15,509 bases of DNA, taken from the NCBI GenBank assembly GCA_938074585.1, contig CALJEW010000136.1:1-15509 (forward strand). The letters run 5' to 3'. The translations under genes and the position numbers were made by a program. A model generated the notes under the pieces. The model saw nothing but the letters and a program-made list of their open reading frames with translations. It did no database searches and had not been told where the DNA came from. This DNA is from an uncultured Rhodospirillales bacterium (lineage in GTDB: Bacteria > Pseudomonadota > Alphaproteobacteria > Rhodospirillales > Casp-alpha2). Each line of letters opens with the position of its first letter. The stretch's first letter is position 1. Positions 1 through 6,494 of this stretch are shown piece by piece.

Positions 1-282
1 ACAACCCACTGGATAGAATTCATTACGCCAACCCGGGACTAAACCATCCGCCCGCAACGCATTAATGACAACAGCCATGGCATCTGTTCGGCTATCATAG
101 CTATCAAATTTTGGATTCAAAGTGATTTGATCGTCTTTATATAAAAGTGTCCCCGGAAATTCTTTTAAAGGCCCAAGCGCTTGGCGGGCAATGCCGCCTA
201 ACCGCTCCATTCCGACACAAAAATCAACGTATTCATCCACTTTATACGACGCACACGCATCAATTCGATCCATCAAAGCCAT
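1..282 (-). CDS. DUF4743/Nudix hydrolase, N-terminal part (cut by left edge)
   Basis: An open frame starts with ATG at 282 and runs 94 codons to the window edge without a stop. The protein begins MALMDRIDACASYKVDEY and continues with GIARQALGPLKEFP and, near the edge, ALRADGLVPGWRNEFYPVG. This fits the N-terminal DUF4743 domain that precedes a Nudix hydrolase domain in alphaproteobacterial and fungal proteins, including the Nudix part of fungal thiamine pyrophosphokinase. The Nudix box itself would lie beyond the edge and is not seen. A GGCGG-like stretch lies about 10 bases upstream of the ATG; a second in-frame ATG at 273 is possible. It follows the ACT-like gene on the same strand with a 26-base gap, so the two are probably co-transcribed. 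The family call is from recognition of the N-terminal pattern; substrate is unknown. Confidence 0.7.
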   Translation of the reverse strand, partial: MALMDRIDACASYKVDEYVDFCVGMERLGGIARQALGPLKEFPGTLLYKDDQITLNPKFDSYDSRTDAMAVVINALRADGLVPGWRNEFYPVGC

Positions 283-308
283 ACCAATAAGCCGCCTTAT
301 TTTAGTTA

Positions 309-608
309 TCAAATAAACTGAGTTTGTTTTTGGCTTGTTAGAACAGCTGTCACTAAAAAACAACCGCGTAACGCCCGGGCTTGATGCTCGGCTTCCGTCT
401 GATCCATGTTTGAGAATTCTAAATCAATATGCATATATTCCACCATTGACCCCATTACAGATGAGTGACACTGATTTGGAATACGGCCCAATTTTGCAAA
501 TACCTCTAAGATGCGGGGTAATGTTGCTGGGTTGCTGTCGGCCGTTACGGAAAAACAAACGATAGAAATCTGCGGATAAACATCCGTAGGATATAAGGAA
601 TGGGCCAT
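309..608 (-). CDS. small ACT-fold-like protein, function unknown
   Basis: This is a 99-residue protein if started at the ATG at 608 (MAHSLYPTDVYPQISIVCF). An upstream in-frame ATG at 626 would add six residues (MLKVFQ). I prefer 608 because related alphaproteobacterial proteins, as I recall them, start at this MAH point, but neither start has a clear Shine-Dalgarno. The order of predicted elements is strand (ISIVCFSVTAD), helix (PATLPRILEVFAKLG), strand (PNQCHSSVMG), strand (EYMHIDLEF), helix (TEAEHQARALR), strand (FLVTAVLT). This is the beta-alpha-beta-beta-alpha-beta order of an ACT domain, a small-ligand regulatory fold. No catalytic domain is attached. It sits directly upstream of the DUF4743/Nudix gene on the same strand. 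The fold is inferred from pattern only; the ligand and partner are unknown. Confidence 0.6.
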   Translation of the reverse strand: MAHSLYPTDVYPQISIVCFSVTADSNPATLPRILEVFAKLGRIPNQCHSSVMGSMVEYMHIDLEFSNMDQTEAEHQARALRGCFLVTAVLTSQKQTQFI

Positions 609-649
609 TTGAAAAACTTTCAACATTTTATATGGAAATTCAGCACGAC

Positions 650-684
650 GGTCCCGGACCTCAACGAGAATGAGAGGCCGGGCC
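650..684. repeat. GC-rich imperfect hairpin upstream of the ACT-like gene
   Basis: The arms are GG-T-CCCGG-A-CCTC (650-662) and GAGG-CCGGG-CC (674-684). They give eleven base pairs with two single-base bulges and an 11-base loop. It lies about 40 bases upstream of the ACT-like start and would be in the 5' leader of that minus-strand transcript. There is no U-run on either strand, so it is not a standard intrinsic terminator. Its role is unknown; it stands out because the surrounding DNA is AT-rich. Confidence 0.45.
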
Positions 685-1390
685 TATAATTCGCTGAATT
701 GCAATCTCTGTTGTTGATTTTAATAGGTACATATTAGTCAAATCATACGCCTGAATTAGCTATGGTCAAGGCGATTGAAAACATCTTTATGAGCCAGATA
801 TACTGGTTCCTTAATATTCATAATAATCTTGTGTCAGTTCTTGATCATTTGTACGCAATAAATATGAGACACAAGACCGTCCTCTCCTTTAAAAGGCAGG
901 GAGGATTGACTGGAAGTGAACGTGACATCTATTGGGCTTCAGTATCAGGCTGGTAAATAAAAGGGAGGCTTTTTTAACCACAACTTCCTGATATTCTATA
1001 ACATTACCTACTTTCACGTACGAGCCTAATATATCAGAAGTTTTCTCACCCGTCATTTCTACACCGATCAATCTGACTCGTTCATTCTCCCCAAAATCGA
1101 TAATAAAAATCAAAGGGGTATTGCTATACGTCAAAGATCATGGACCAGGGCAACAATTTTGGCATAACTTATTCAGCTTAAAACAACTACGACTCGAGGC
1201 CCGATTATCGCATTTTAAACGCTCCCAGTACGTAAATACCAATGATAATGACCAGGCAACTGCTCTGAATTAGTATCAAAACATAACCGGTGCCAATCAC
1301 GCCCAACCTTTTGTCAATTTCAATTTGCCCTAATACAACTTTTTGTTATCAATATAAGATTAATAAAAGGGTTGATTCATACGAGTAAAC
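685..1390. other. gene-poor AT-rich stretch, probably decayed sequence
   Basis: No convincing intact gene is seen in about 700 bases. Three weak items exist. (1) A minus-strand frame from a TTG at 1134 to 889 encodes 81 residues; its segment ENERVRLIGVE resembles the VRLIGVD motif of staphylococcal-nuclease-like proteins, but the rest does not follow that family, so at most it is a remnant. (2) A minus-strand frame 1300-1205 (GTG start, AAAGG about 7 bases upstream) encodes 31 residues with one hydrophobic stretch (YVLILIQSSCLVIIIGIYVL), possibly a tiny membrane peptide or the end of a broken gene. (3) A plus-strand frame 762-956 encodes 64 residues with no recognisable features. None is strong enough to be called a gene. 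Confidence 0.5.
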
Positions 1391-1418
1391 AAAAAAAACC
1401 GATCTTCAAAAAGATCGG
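1391..1418 (-). terminator. intrinsic terminator of gcrA
   Basis: A perfect 8-bp stem, CCGATCTT (1399-1406) paired with AAGATCGG (1411-1418), has a 4-base loop. On the plus strand it is preceded by eight A residues. Read on the minus strand this is a stem followed by T8, about 35 bases after the gcrA stop codon. It is a textbook rho-independent terminator for gcrA transcription. Confidence 0.92.
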
Positions 1419-1451
1419 CTTTAATATCGCTTTAACACCAACTTAGCCGTA

Positions 1452-1811
1452 TTAGGCAGCGCGGGTTTTGCGCTCTTTTGAAGGCTTAACATACGCCCGT
1501 TCGCAATGCGCTAAGCAATAGGGTTTATCAGAAATTGACGGCTCGCCACAAAAATGAAAATCGTCTTTTCCAGGTTCACCTTCTGGCCAGCTGCACATGC
1601 CTGGGCGCAAAGCGCCTAGGCTGATAACTTCAGCCGGACGTGGCTTTTGCTTGATGGGAGAACCCCGCTTTGACAATCCAAGCCGGTGCACCTTACCAAC
1701 CACAGCATTTTTCGTAATTCCAAGCTTCACCCCAATGGCGCTGGTCGGCAAACCTTCGTTCCATAGGGCAATAAGCACGCTAATGTGTGTTGGCGTCCAT
1801 TCAAATGACAT
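1452..1811 (-). CDS. gcrA: GcrA family cell-cycle regulator
   Basis: This is a 119-residue protein. GcrA is an alphaproteobacterial transcription factor that binds the sigma-70 holoenzyme and acts at promoters carrying CcrM-methylated GANTC sites. The start chosen is the ATG at 1811 (MSFEWTPTHISVLIALW), with AGGA about 9 bases upstream; a longer frame opens at 1889 but lacks family similarity. Residues 1-45 hold the helix-turn-helix region with the typical SAIGVKLGITKNAVVGKVHRLGL segment split over two helices. The C-terminal part (CSWPEG, FHFCGE, KPYCLAHCERAY) is the conserved cysteine/histidine-bearing end thought to mediate the polymerase contact. At 119 residues it is shorter than Caulobacter GcrA (about 170) because the linker between the two conserved ends is short. 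It is monocistronic, with its own terminator downstream, and is divergent from the GntR-mutase unit. Confidence 0.9.
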   Translation of the reverse strand: MSFEWTPTHISVLIALWNEGLPTSAIGVKLGITKNAVVGKVHRLGLSKRGSPIKQKPRPAEVISLGALRPGMCSWPEGEPGKDDFHFCGEPSISDKPYCLAHCERAYVKPSKERKTRAA

Positions 1812-1912
1812 AATTTTATTCCTATTTCCCCCGCACCATCCCGAATTGCCCAATATATTTGAGTTGGTGCGATACCTCCAATTAACCAAAGACTTACTGT
1901 CTCAACAACAAT

Positions 1913-1942
1913 AATATAACAATATTTAGACAACAACTGCAA
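1913..1942 (-). promoter_or_regulatory. candidate sigma-70-type promoter of gcrA
   Basis: On the minus strand, TTGCAG (1942-1937) is followed after 18 bases by TATATT (1918-1913), matching four of six and five of six consensus positions. Transcription would begin near 1905, giving a leader of about 95 bases before the gcrA ATG. This is read from the sequence only; the AT-rich context makes chance matches likely. Confidence 0.35.
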
Positions 1943-1970
1943 GTACCTATACTACATGTTGTAGGTACTT
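1941..1970. repeat. perfect 9-bp inverted repeat, candidate operator
   Basis: AAGTACCTA (1941-1949) and TAGGTACTT (1962-1970) are exact reverse complements separated by 12 bases. A shorter nested pair, CTACA/TGTAG, lies inside and overlaps the right arm. The element is in the 323-base gap between the divergent gcrA and GntR genes, adjacent to the candidate gcrA -35. There is no U-run after it, so it looks more like a protein-binding site than a terminator. The binding factor is unknown; the neighbouring GntR protein is one candidate. Confidence 0.5.
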
Positions 1971-2057
1971 CCCTTGTGGATAATTCTTAATTAGTGAGTC
2001 AAATCAATATCGTAGAACGTTTTTATAATCCAATCTTTTTATTTTCCGATTCTTAGT

Positions 2058-2091
2058 TTGCATACAACAATGATATTTAAAAATATATAAT
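2058..2091 (+). promoter_or_regulatory. candidate GntR-type operator and -10 region of the gntR-mutase unit
   Basis: TTGCATACAA (2058-2067) is a near-palindrome differing by one base from TTGTATACAA, the style of site bound by many FCD-type GntR regulators. TATAAT follows at 2086-2091, but no -35 is found at the right spacing: TTGCAT to TATAAT is 22 bases. A plausible reading is autoregulation of the GntR gene and the mutase. Two GANTC sites (GAGTC 1996-2000, GATTC 2048-2052) also lie in this gap and could link it to CcrM/GcrA control. All of this is inference. Confidence 0.3.
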
Positions 2092-2134
2092 TTGTGTTAT
2101 AGTATTAATAATTAACTATTTTAAGGGCTTATTT

Positions 2135-2824
2135 ATGCCGCGTTCGCGCAATGACAGGATAAAAATCAAGCTTGAAAAGGATATCGTTGCCGGAATTTTA
2201 AAACCTGGCGAGCGGCTTGATGAAGTGTCCTTAGCTATACAGTTCAACGTATCACGCACCCCCGTTCGCGAAGCGCTGTTACAATTAAGTTCAATGGGCC
2301 TAGTTGAAATGCGCCCCCGGCGCGGTAATATTGTCGCTCAAATTGGGCTAAAAGACTTGCTCGATATGTTTGAAGTGATGGCCCAGCTTGAGGGCACATG
2401 TGGACGTTTAGCTGCACGGCGCGCTACAAAGGCGGAATGGGAGTTATTGGCTGGTGTTCATGATACGAGTAGGCGCGCCGTTAATAACGGCGATTATGAC
2501 GCCTATTATCAATGCAATGTTGAATTTCATGAAATCATATATCAGGCCAGCCGCAATCCCTTTTTGGCCGAGCAGACCATGAATTTGCGTAATCGATTGG
2601 CACCGTACCGGCGTTCCCAATTACACCAAAACGGGCGCTTGCAAGGGTCCTACAACGAACACACAACCATATTGATGGCCCTGCAAAATCAAGATGCAAA
2701 GACCACTGAAGATCTGATGCGTGGACATTTGACCGCACAGGGCGGATCCTTACACGACTTTATCGCAACCTTGCCAGTTGATGTTTTAAACACACCTGGC
2801 AATCAGACATCTGCTTATACCTAA
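2135..2824 (+). CDS. GntR family transcriptional regulator, FadR/FCD subfamily
   Basis: This is a 229-residue protein, a normal length for the subfamily. Residues about 8-70 form the winged helix-turn-helix; the signature NVSRTPVREALLQLSSMGLV followed by RPRRG is at 38-64. Residues about 78-205 are the all-helical FCD ligand-binding domain. Metal-ligand positions are visible as His132 (in EFHEIIYQASRN), His176 and His198; the usual Asp four residues before the first His is Asn128 here. FCD regulators typically sense organic acids. The stop is 27 bases before the methylmalonyl-CoA mutase start on the same strand with no terminator between, so it probably controls the mutase in response to a propionate, branched-chain or methylmalonate-related metabolite. 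The start ATG at 2135 has AAGGG about 9 bases upstream. The effector is inferred from context only. Confidence 0.87.
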   Translation: MPRSRNDRIKIKLEKDIVAGILKPGERLDEVSLAIQFNVSRTPVREALLQLSSMGLVEMRPRRGNIVAQIGLKDLLDMFEVMAQLEGTCGRLAARRATKAEWELLAGVHDTSRRAVNNGDYDAYYQCNVEFHEIIYQASRNPFLAEQTMNLRNRLAPYRRSQLHQNGRLQGSYNEHTTILMALQNQDAKTTEDLMRGHLTAQGGSLHDFIATLPVDVLNTPGNQTSAYT

Positions 2825-2851
2825 ATTCAGGAACTTGAGAAGAGACAAATC

Positions 2852-5005
2852 ATGACCGACAAAAAATCCCCCGACATCGCGCAATGGAAAACGTCAGCCA
2901 ACAAAGAATTACACCGACGCACCACGGAAGATTTGATTTGGCAAACCCCCGAAGGGATTGACGTCAAGCCGCTATATACGGCGGATGACTTAGAAGGTAT
3001 GGGTGAGATTTATTCACTTCCAGGGTTCCAGCCGTTCACCCGTGGGCCGCGGGCCACCATGTATGCCAATCGACCGTGGACCATTCGTCAATACGCCGGA
3101 TTCTCGACAGCCGAAGATTCCAATAAATTTTACCGCGATAACTTAGTCGCCGGGCAAAAAGGTTTATCTGTCGCCTTCGATTTAGCAACGCATCGGGGCT
3201 ACGACAGTGATCATCCGCGCGTTGTTGGTGATGTTGGAAAAGCAGGTGTCGCCATTGATACCGTTGAGGATATGAAAATATTATTTGATCAAATTCCGCT
3301 TGATCAAATGTCTGTATCGATGACCATGAACGGTGCCGTACTTCCGATTTTAGCGGGCTATATTGTTGCTGCTGAAGAGCAAGGGGTAACAGCTGAAAAA
3401 TTATCTGGAACCATTCAAAACGATATTTTAAAAGAATTCATGGTTCGCAACACATATATATATCCGCCTGAGCCCAGCATGCGAATTATTGCAGACATCA
3501 TCGAGTTTACATCTAAAAATTTACCAAAGTATAATTCGATTTCAATCTCTGGATACCACATGCAAGAAGCGGGCGGAACGGCCATTCAGGAATTGGCCTT
3601 CACATTGGCTGATGGTTTGGAATATGTTAAAGCGGCGTTATCGAAAGGTTTGGACGTTGATGATTTTGCACCCCGCCTGAGTTTCTTTTTTGGCATCGGC
3701 ATGAATTTTTTTATGGAGATAGCAAAGTTACGTGCAGCCCGATTGTTGTGGTGTGAAATAATGCAAGAATTCAATCCAAAGAACGAAAAATCTTTAATGC
3801 TACGGACTCACTGCCAGACGTCTGGTGTTTCTTTAACAGAAAAAGACCCGTATAATAATGTTATCCGCACAACCATAGAAGCGATGGCTGCTGTGTTGGG
3901 TGGGACACAATCGTTGCACACGAATGCACTTGATGAAGCTATTGCATTACCAACTCCATTTTCGGCCAGAATTGCCAGAAACACACAACTGGTAATCGCT
4001 GAAGAAACCGGAATCACAAATGTCATTGATCCCTTAGGTGGGAGTTATTATGTGGAAAGTCTAACCCAATCAATTGCAGATGAAGCTCGCAAGATCATTG
4101 CTGAAGTAGCGGACTTGGGCGGCATGACAAAAGCCGTTAGTGCGGGGATGCCAAAGCAACGGATTGAAGAAGCGGCCGCACGCAAACAAGCTCGTATCGA
4201 TTTGGGGCAAGAGCGCGTTGTTGGTGTGAACGTTTATCAACGTGAACACGAAGATCAGATTGATATTTTGGATGTGGACAACGTCAAAGTCCGCGAACAA
4301 CAAATCGCACGCTTAAAGCACATTCGGAAAACCCGTGACAATACGGCATGCCAAATAGCCCTTGATGCCTTAACTGAAGCTGCAAAAAGCGGTGAAGGAA
4401 ACTTACTTGCGCTTTCTATCAACGCCAGCCGTGCGCGGGCATCTGTTGGGGAAATATCAGATGCATTAGAAAGTGAATACACACGTTATAAAGCTGAGAT
4501 CAGGTCAATCACTGGTGTCTATGGTGCGGCCTATGAAGGCAATGAAGGATTTATTAAAATTCGAAAAGACGTCGAAGATTTTGCTATAAACGAAGGCCGT
4601 CGCCCACGTATGTTGGTTGTTAAAATGGGCCAAGATGGGCACGACCGAGGAGCCAAAGTCATAGCCACCGCGTTTGCCGATATTGGCTTTGATGTCGACG
4701 TTGGACCTTTGTTTCAAACACCCGATGAAGCTGCCAAACAAGCTATTGAAAACGACGTTCATATTATTGGTATTTCTAGCCAAGCCGCCGGTCATAAAAC
4801 ATTGGTTCCACAAATGATAGATGATTTAAAAGCTGAAGGCGGCGGAGATATTTTGGTCGTTTGTGGCGGTGTGATACCAGCCCAAGATTATGATTTTCTG
4901 AAAGCCAAAGGAGTTTCTGCTATTTTTGGCCCCGGCACCAATATCCCTGAAGCCGCCCGCGAAATTATAGATATCATTAAAAGCACACGTAATGCCGCCG
5001 AATAA
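2852..5005 (+). CDS. scpA: methylmalonyl-CoA mutase, large (catalytic) subunit type
   Basis: This is a 717-residue adenosylcobalamin-dependent enzyme interconverting (R)-methylmalonyl-CoA and succinyl-CoA in propionyl-CoA metabolism. Residues about 40-560 are the substrate-binding barrel and linker. RPWTIRQYAGF gives Tyr81, KEFMVRNTYIYPP gives Arg199 and SGYHMQEAGG gives His236. These match Propionibacterium MutB Tyr89, Arg207 and His244 with a constant offset of 8. The cobalamin-binding domain is at about 585-710 with KMGQDGHDRG (Asp595, His597 as lower cobalt ligand) and later CGGVIP and FGPGT. Near-identity of these motifs to human mitochondrial MUT argues for a true methylmalonyl-CoA mutase rather than ethylmalonyl- or isobutyryl-CoA mutase. 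It is probably a homodimer, since no small subunit is present. A GAGAAGAGA ribosome site precedes the ATG. MeaB, epimerase and propionyl-CoA carboxylase are not in the window. Confidence 0.95.
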   Translation: MTDKKSPDIAQWKTSANKELHRRTTEDLIWQTPEGIDVKPLYTADDLEGMGEIYSLPGFQPFTRGPRATMYANRPWTIRQYAGFSTAEDSNKFYRDNLVAGQKGLSVAFDLATHRGYDSDHPRVVGDVGKAGVAIDTVEDMKILFDQIPLDQMSVSMTMNGAVLPILAGYIVAAEEQGVTAEKLSGTIQNDILKEFMVRNTYIYPPEPSMRIIADIIEFTSKNLPKYNSISISGYHMQEAGGTAIQELAFTLADGLEYVKAALSKGLDVDDFAPRLSFFFGIGMNFFMEIAKLRAARLLWCEIMQEFNPKNEKSLMLRTHCQTSGVSLTEKDPYNNVIRTTIEAMAAVLGGTQSLHTNALDEAIALPTPFSARIARNTQLVIAEETGITNVIDPLGGSYYVESLTQSIADEARKIIAEVADLGGMTKAVSAGMPKQRIEEAAARKQARIDLGQERVVGVNVYQREHEDQIDILDVDNVKVREQQIARLKHIRKTRDNTACQIALDALTEAAKSGEGNLLALSINASRARASVGEISDALESEYTRYKAEIRSITGVYGAAYEGNEGFIKIRKDVEDFAINEGRRPRMLVVKMGQDGHDRGAKVIATAFADIGFDVDVGPLFQTPDEAAKQAIENDVHIIGISSQAAGHKTLVPQMIDDLKAEGGGDILVVCGGVIPAQDYDFLKAKGVSAIFGPGTNIPEAAREIIDIIKSTRNAAE

Positions 5006-5017
5006 CAACAAAAAATA

Positions 5018-5624
5018 ATGCCCCATAAAGTATGAAAGAAACTCAAAATCTTTCAGTTTCCGGATTAGCCAAGCGGTCAGGCCAAGACCCAACCACTTTC
5101 AATAAAAGTAAACGCGTTACATTCGAAGGCAAACTGCGCTGGCCAAGCAACGAAAGCGTTGCTAAAGTTTTAGCCATCACTGGTGCCACGTTAAATGAAT
5201 ATGTTTCATATATGGGAGATAGCGGTGGAGCAGGCGTTTATCGCCATATCCCTTTAATTGGTTTCCCCGAGCAGGCTTCCAAGGTTTTTTCGACGATGGG
5301 GGATACACCACAAGTGGCAGCTGGGAGAAGTTTCCCTTTAACGGATTCGCAGACCCACAAGCTTGCGCCCCAGAAATTAGTGGTGATACTATGGTACCGT
5401 TCTTTAGGAACGGCGATGCGGTTATTGTATCGCCAGCCACCCGCATTCACCGCGGCGATCGTGTTGTGGTTGAAACGTCATATGGTTAAGTGGTGGCGAA
5501 AATACTGCTTCGTCAATCAACCAAACGTATTGATCTCATATCCATAAATCAAGCCCACGAAAACCACTCTCTAGACTTTGAAAACGTTAGCTGGATGTCG
5601 CGCATCATTTGGGCAAGCCAGTAA
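5018..5624 (+). pseudogene. broken HTH / S24 (LexA-like) peptidase-family regulator
   Basis: Three frames together give a recognisable repressor. An HTH part reads SVSGLAKRSGQDPTTFNKSK and then KLRWPSNESVAKVLAITGA. A C-terminal S24 fold reads EISGDTMVPFFRNGDAVIV, then RGDRVVVETSYG and VVAKILLRQSTKRI, ending SWMSRIIWASQ at 5624. Lesions seen: (1) the ATG at 5018 starts MPHKV and hits a stop after five codons, while the HTH part is in the frame of 5032, so a short N-terminal piece is missing; (2) one base is lost near 5271 (PEAGF becomes PEQAS if read straight); (3) TAA at 5487-5489 stands where GAA is expected. The S24 serine (GDSM) reads Thr here; the lysine is kept. It lies 12 bases after the mutase stop, in read-through range, and converges on the EamA gene. 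Intact relatives are stand-alone alphaproteobacterial regulators of unclear target. Confidence 0.85.
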
Positions 5625-5636
5625 AAATTGGCCCAT

Positions 5637-6494
5637 TTAGCTTTTGCGGATATTTAAATAAGTACCAGCCATGATGATTAGTGCCCCAGCGATCACGTAG
5701 GGGTCAACGGGTTCATTGTAAACGAAAACGCCAAACCCTGCGGCTAGAGGTAAGCGCAAAAAATCCATTGGTGCGACAACCGACGCATCGGCCAATCGAA
5801 AGGCCGACGTTAGGCAATAGTGTGCTGATAAAGCTGACAACCCAACAAGCACTATCAATGGCCATTCGCTCAAAAGTGGCCAATACCAATCATTCAGTGA
5901 CGGAATCAAACCCAACGGTAATTGCACAACAGTCATATAAAAAAGAATGGCGAGAGTGCTATCTGTGCTGGATAATTTTTTGGTTAGCACGTGGGCCATG
6001 GCATAACATATGGCAGCTCCAACAACTGCCATAGCTCCAATGTCAACAATTTCAGCACCGGGGCGAAGGATAACAAGAACGCCTGTGAAACCAATGGCTA
6101 CGATGAGCATGCGCATTCGGGTTAAGCGTTCAGCCAAAATAGGGGCTGCAAAAATCATGGTCCAGATAGGGACCGTGTATTCGATGGCAAAAACTTCCGC
6201 CAGTGGAATTAAAGAGATACCAACAAACCAGCCAAATTGCCCGCCATAGTGAACAATGTTTCGGAGTATTTGCAGCCCCAGTTGTTTGCTTTGTATTTGC
6301 CCCCAGCCTGAGCGAAAAAGCAATATACTAATCACAATTAACCCGACAACACTTCTAAAAAACAGCAATTGAAACGTCGACATATGGTCCGACAGTTCCC
6401 GAACACTAACCGCCATTGCAGTAAAGGAGATCAACGTGCCAATCATCCACAAAGAGGCGCGGAATACATTCTTTCGAGTTTGTGGGTCGGTCAT
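5637..6494 (-). CDS. EamA/DMT-superfamily inner-membrane transporter
   Basis: This is a 285-residue integral membrane protein with about ten hydrophobic helices. It is arranged as two EamA repeats (about residues 10-142 and 150-282), the normal build of drug/metabolite transporter proteins. The first helix is ASLWMIGTLISFTAMAVSV, and the second repeat ends GALIIMAGTYLNIRK. Its ATG (6494-6492) overlaps the cobN stop TGA (6493-6491) as ATGA, so translation is probably coupled and it is the last gene of the cobalamin operon. The family moves very diverse small molecules, and some relatives are annotated as S-adenosylmethionine importers, so substrate cannot be read from sequence. The context suggests a role linked to cobalamin or its precursors, but a passenger gene is equally possible. 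No strong terminator is seen after it. Confidence 0.88.
   Translation of the reverse strand: MTDPQTRKNVFRASLWMIGTLISFTAMAVSVRELSDHMSTFQLLFFRSVVGLIVISILLFRSGWGQIQSKQLGLQILRNIVHYGGQFGWFVGISLIPLAEVFAIEYTVPIWTMIFAAPILAERLTRMRMLIVAIGFTGVLVILRPGAEIVDIGAMAVVGAAICYAMAHVLTKKLSSTDSTLAILFYMTVVQLPLGLIPSLNDWYWPLLSEWPLIVLVGLSALSAHYCLTSAFRLADASVVAPMDFLRLPLAAGFGVFVYNEPVDPYVIAGALIIMAGTYLNIRKS

Noticed and set aside
1727..1942. Minus-strand 71-codon frame overlapping the gcrA leader and start
   Set aside because: It lies in another frame over the gcrA promoter and HTH-coding region and has no recognisable features.
2852..5005. Mutase as ethylmalonyl-CoA or 2-hydroxyisobutyryl-CoA mutase
   Set aside because: It carries the full methylmalonyl-CoA mutase motif set with constant offset to MutB active-site residues and has the fused cobalamin domain; hydroxyisobutyryl-CoA mutase has a separate small subunit.
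5177..5450. Two minus-strand open frames over the S24 pseudogene
   Set aside because: The plus-strand frames give a recognisable HTH/S24 protein; the antisense frames have no features.
5606..5640. Possible bidirectional terminator between the S24 pseudogene and the EamA gene (GCCA/TGGC and TGG/CCA arms)
   Set aside because: Only about seven interrupted base pairs with a 4-base bulge and no clean U-run; too weak to call.
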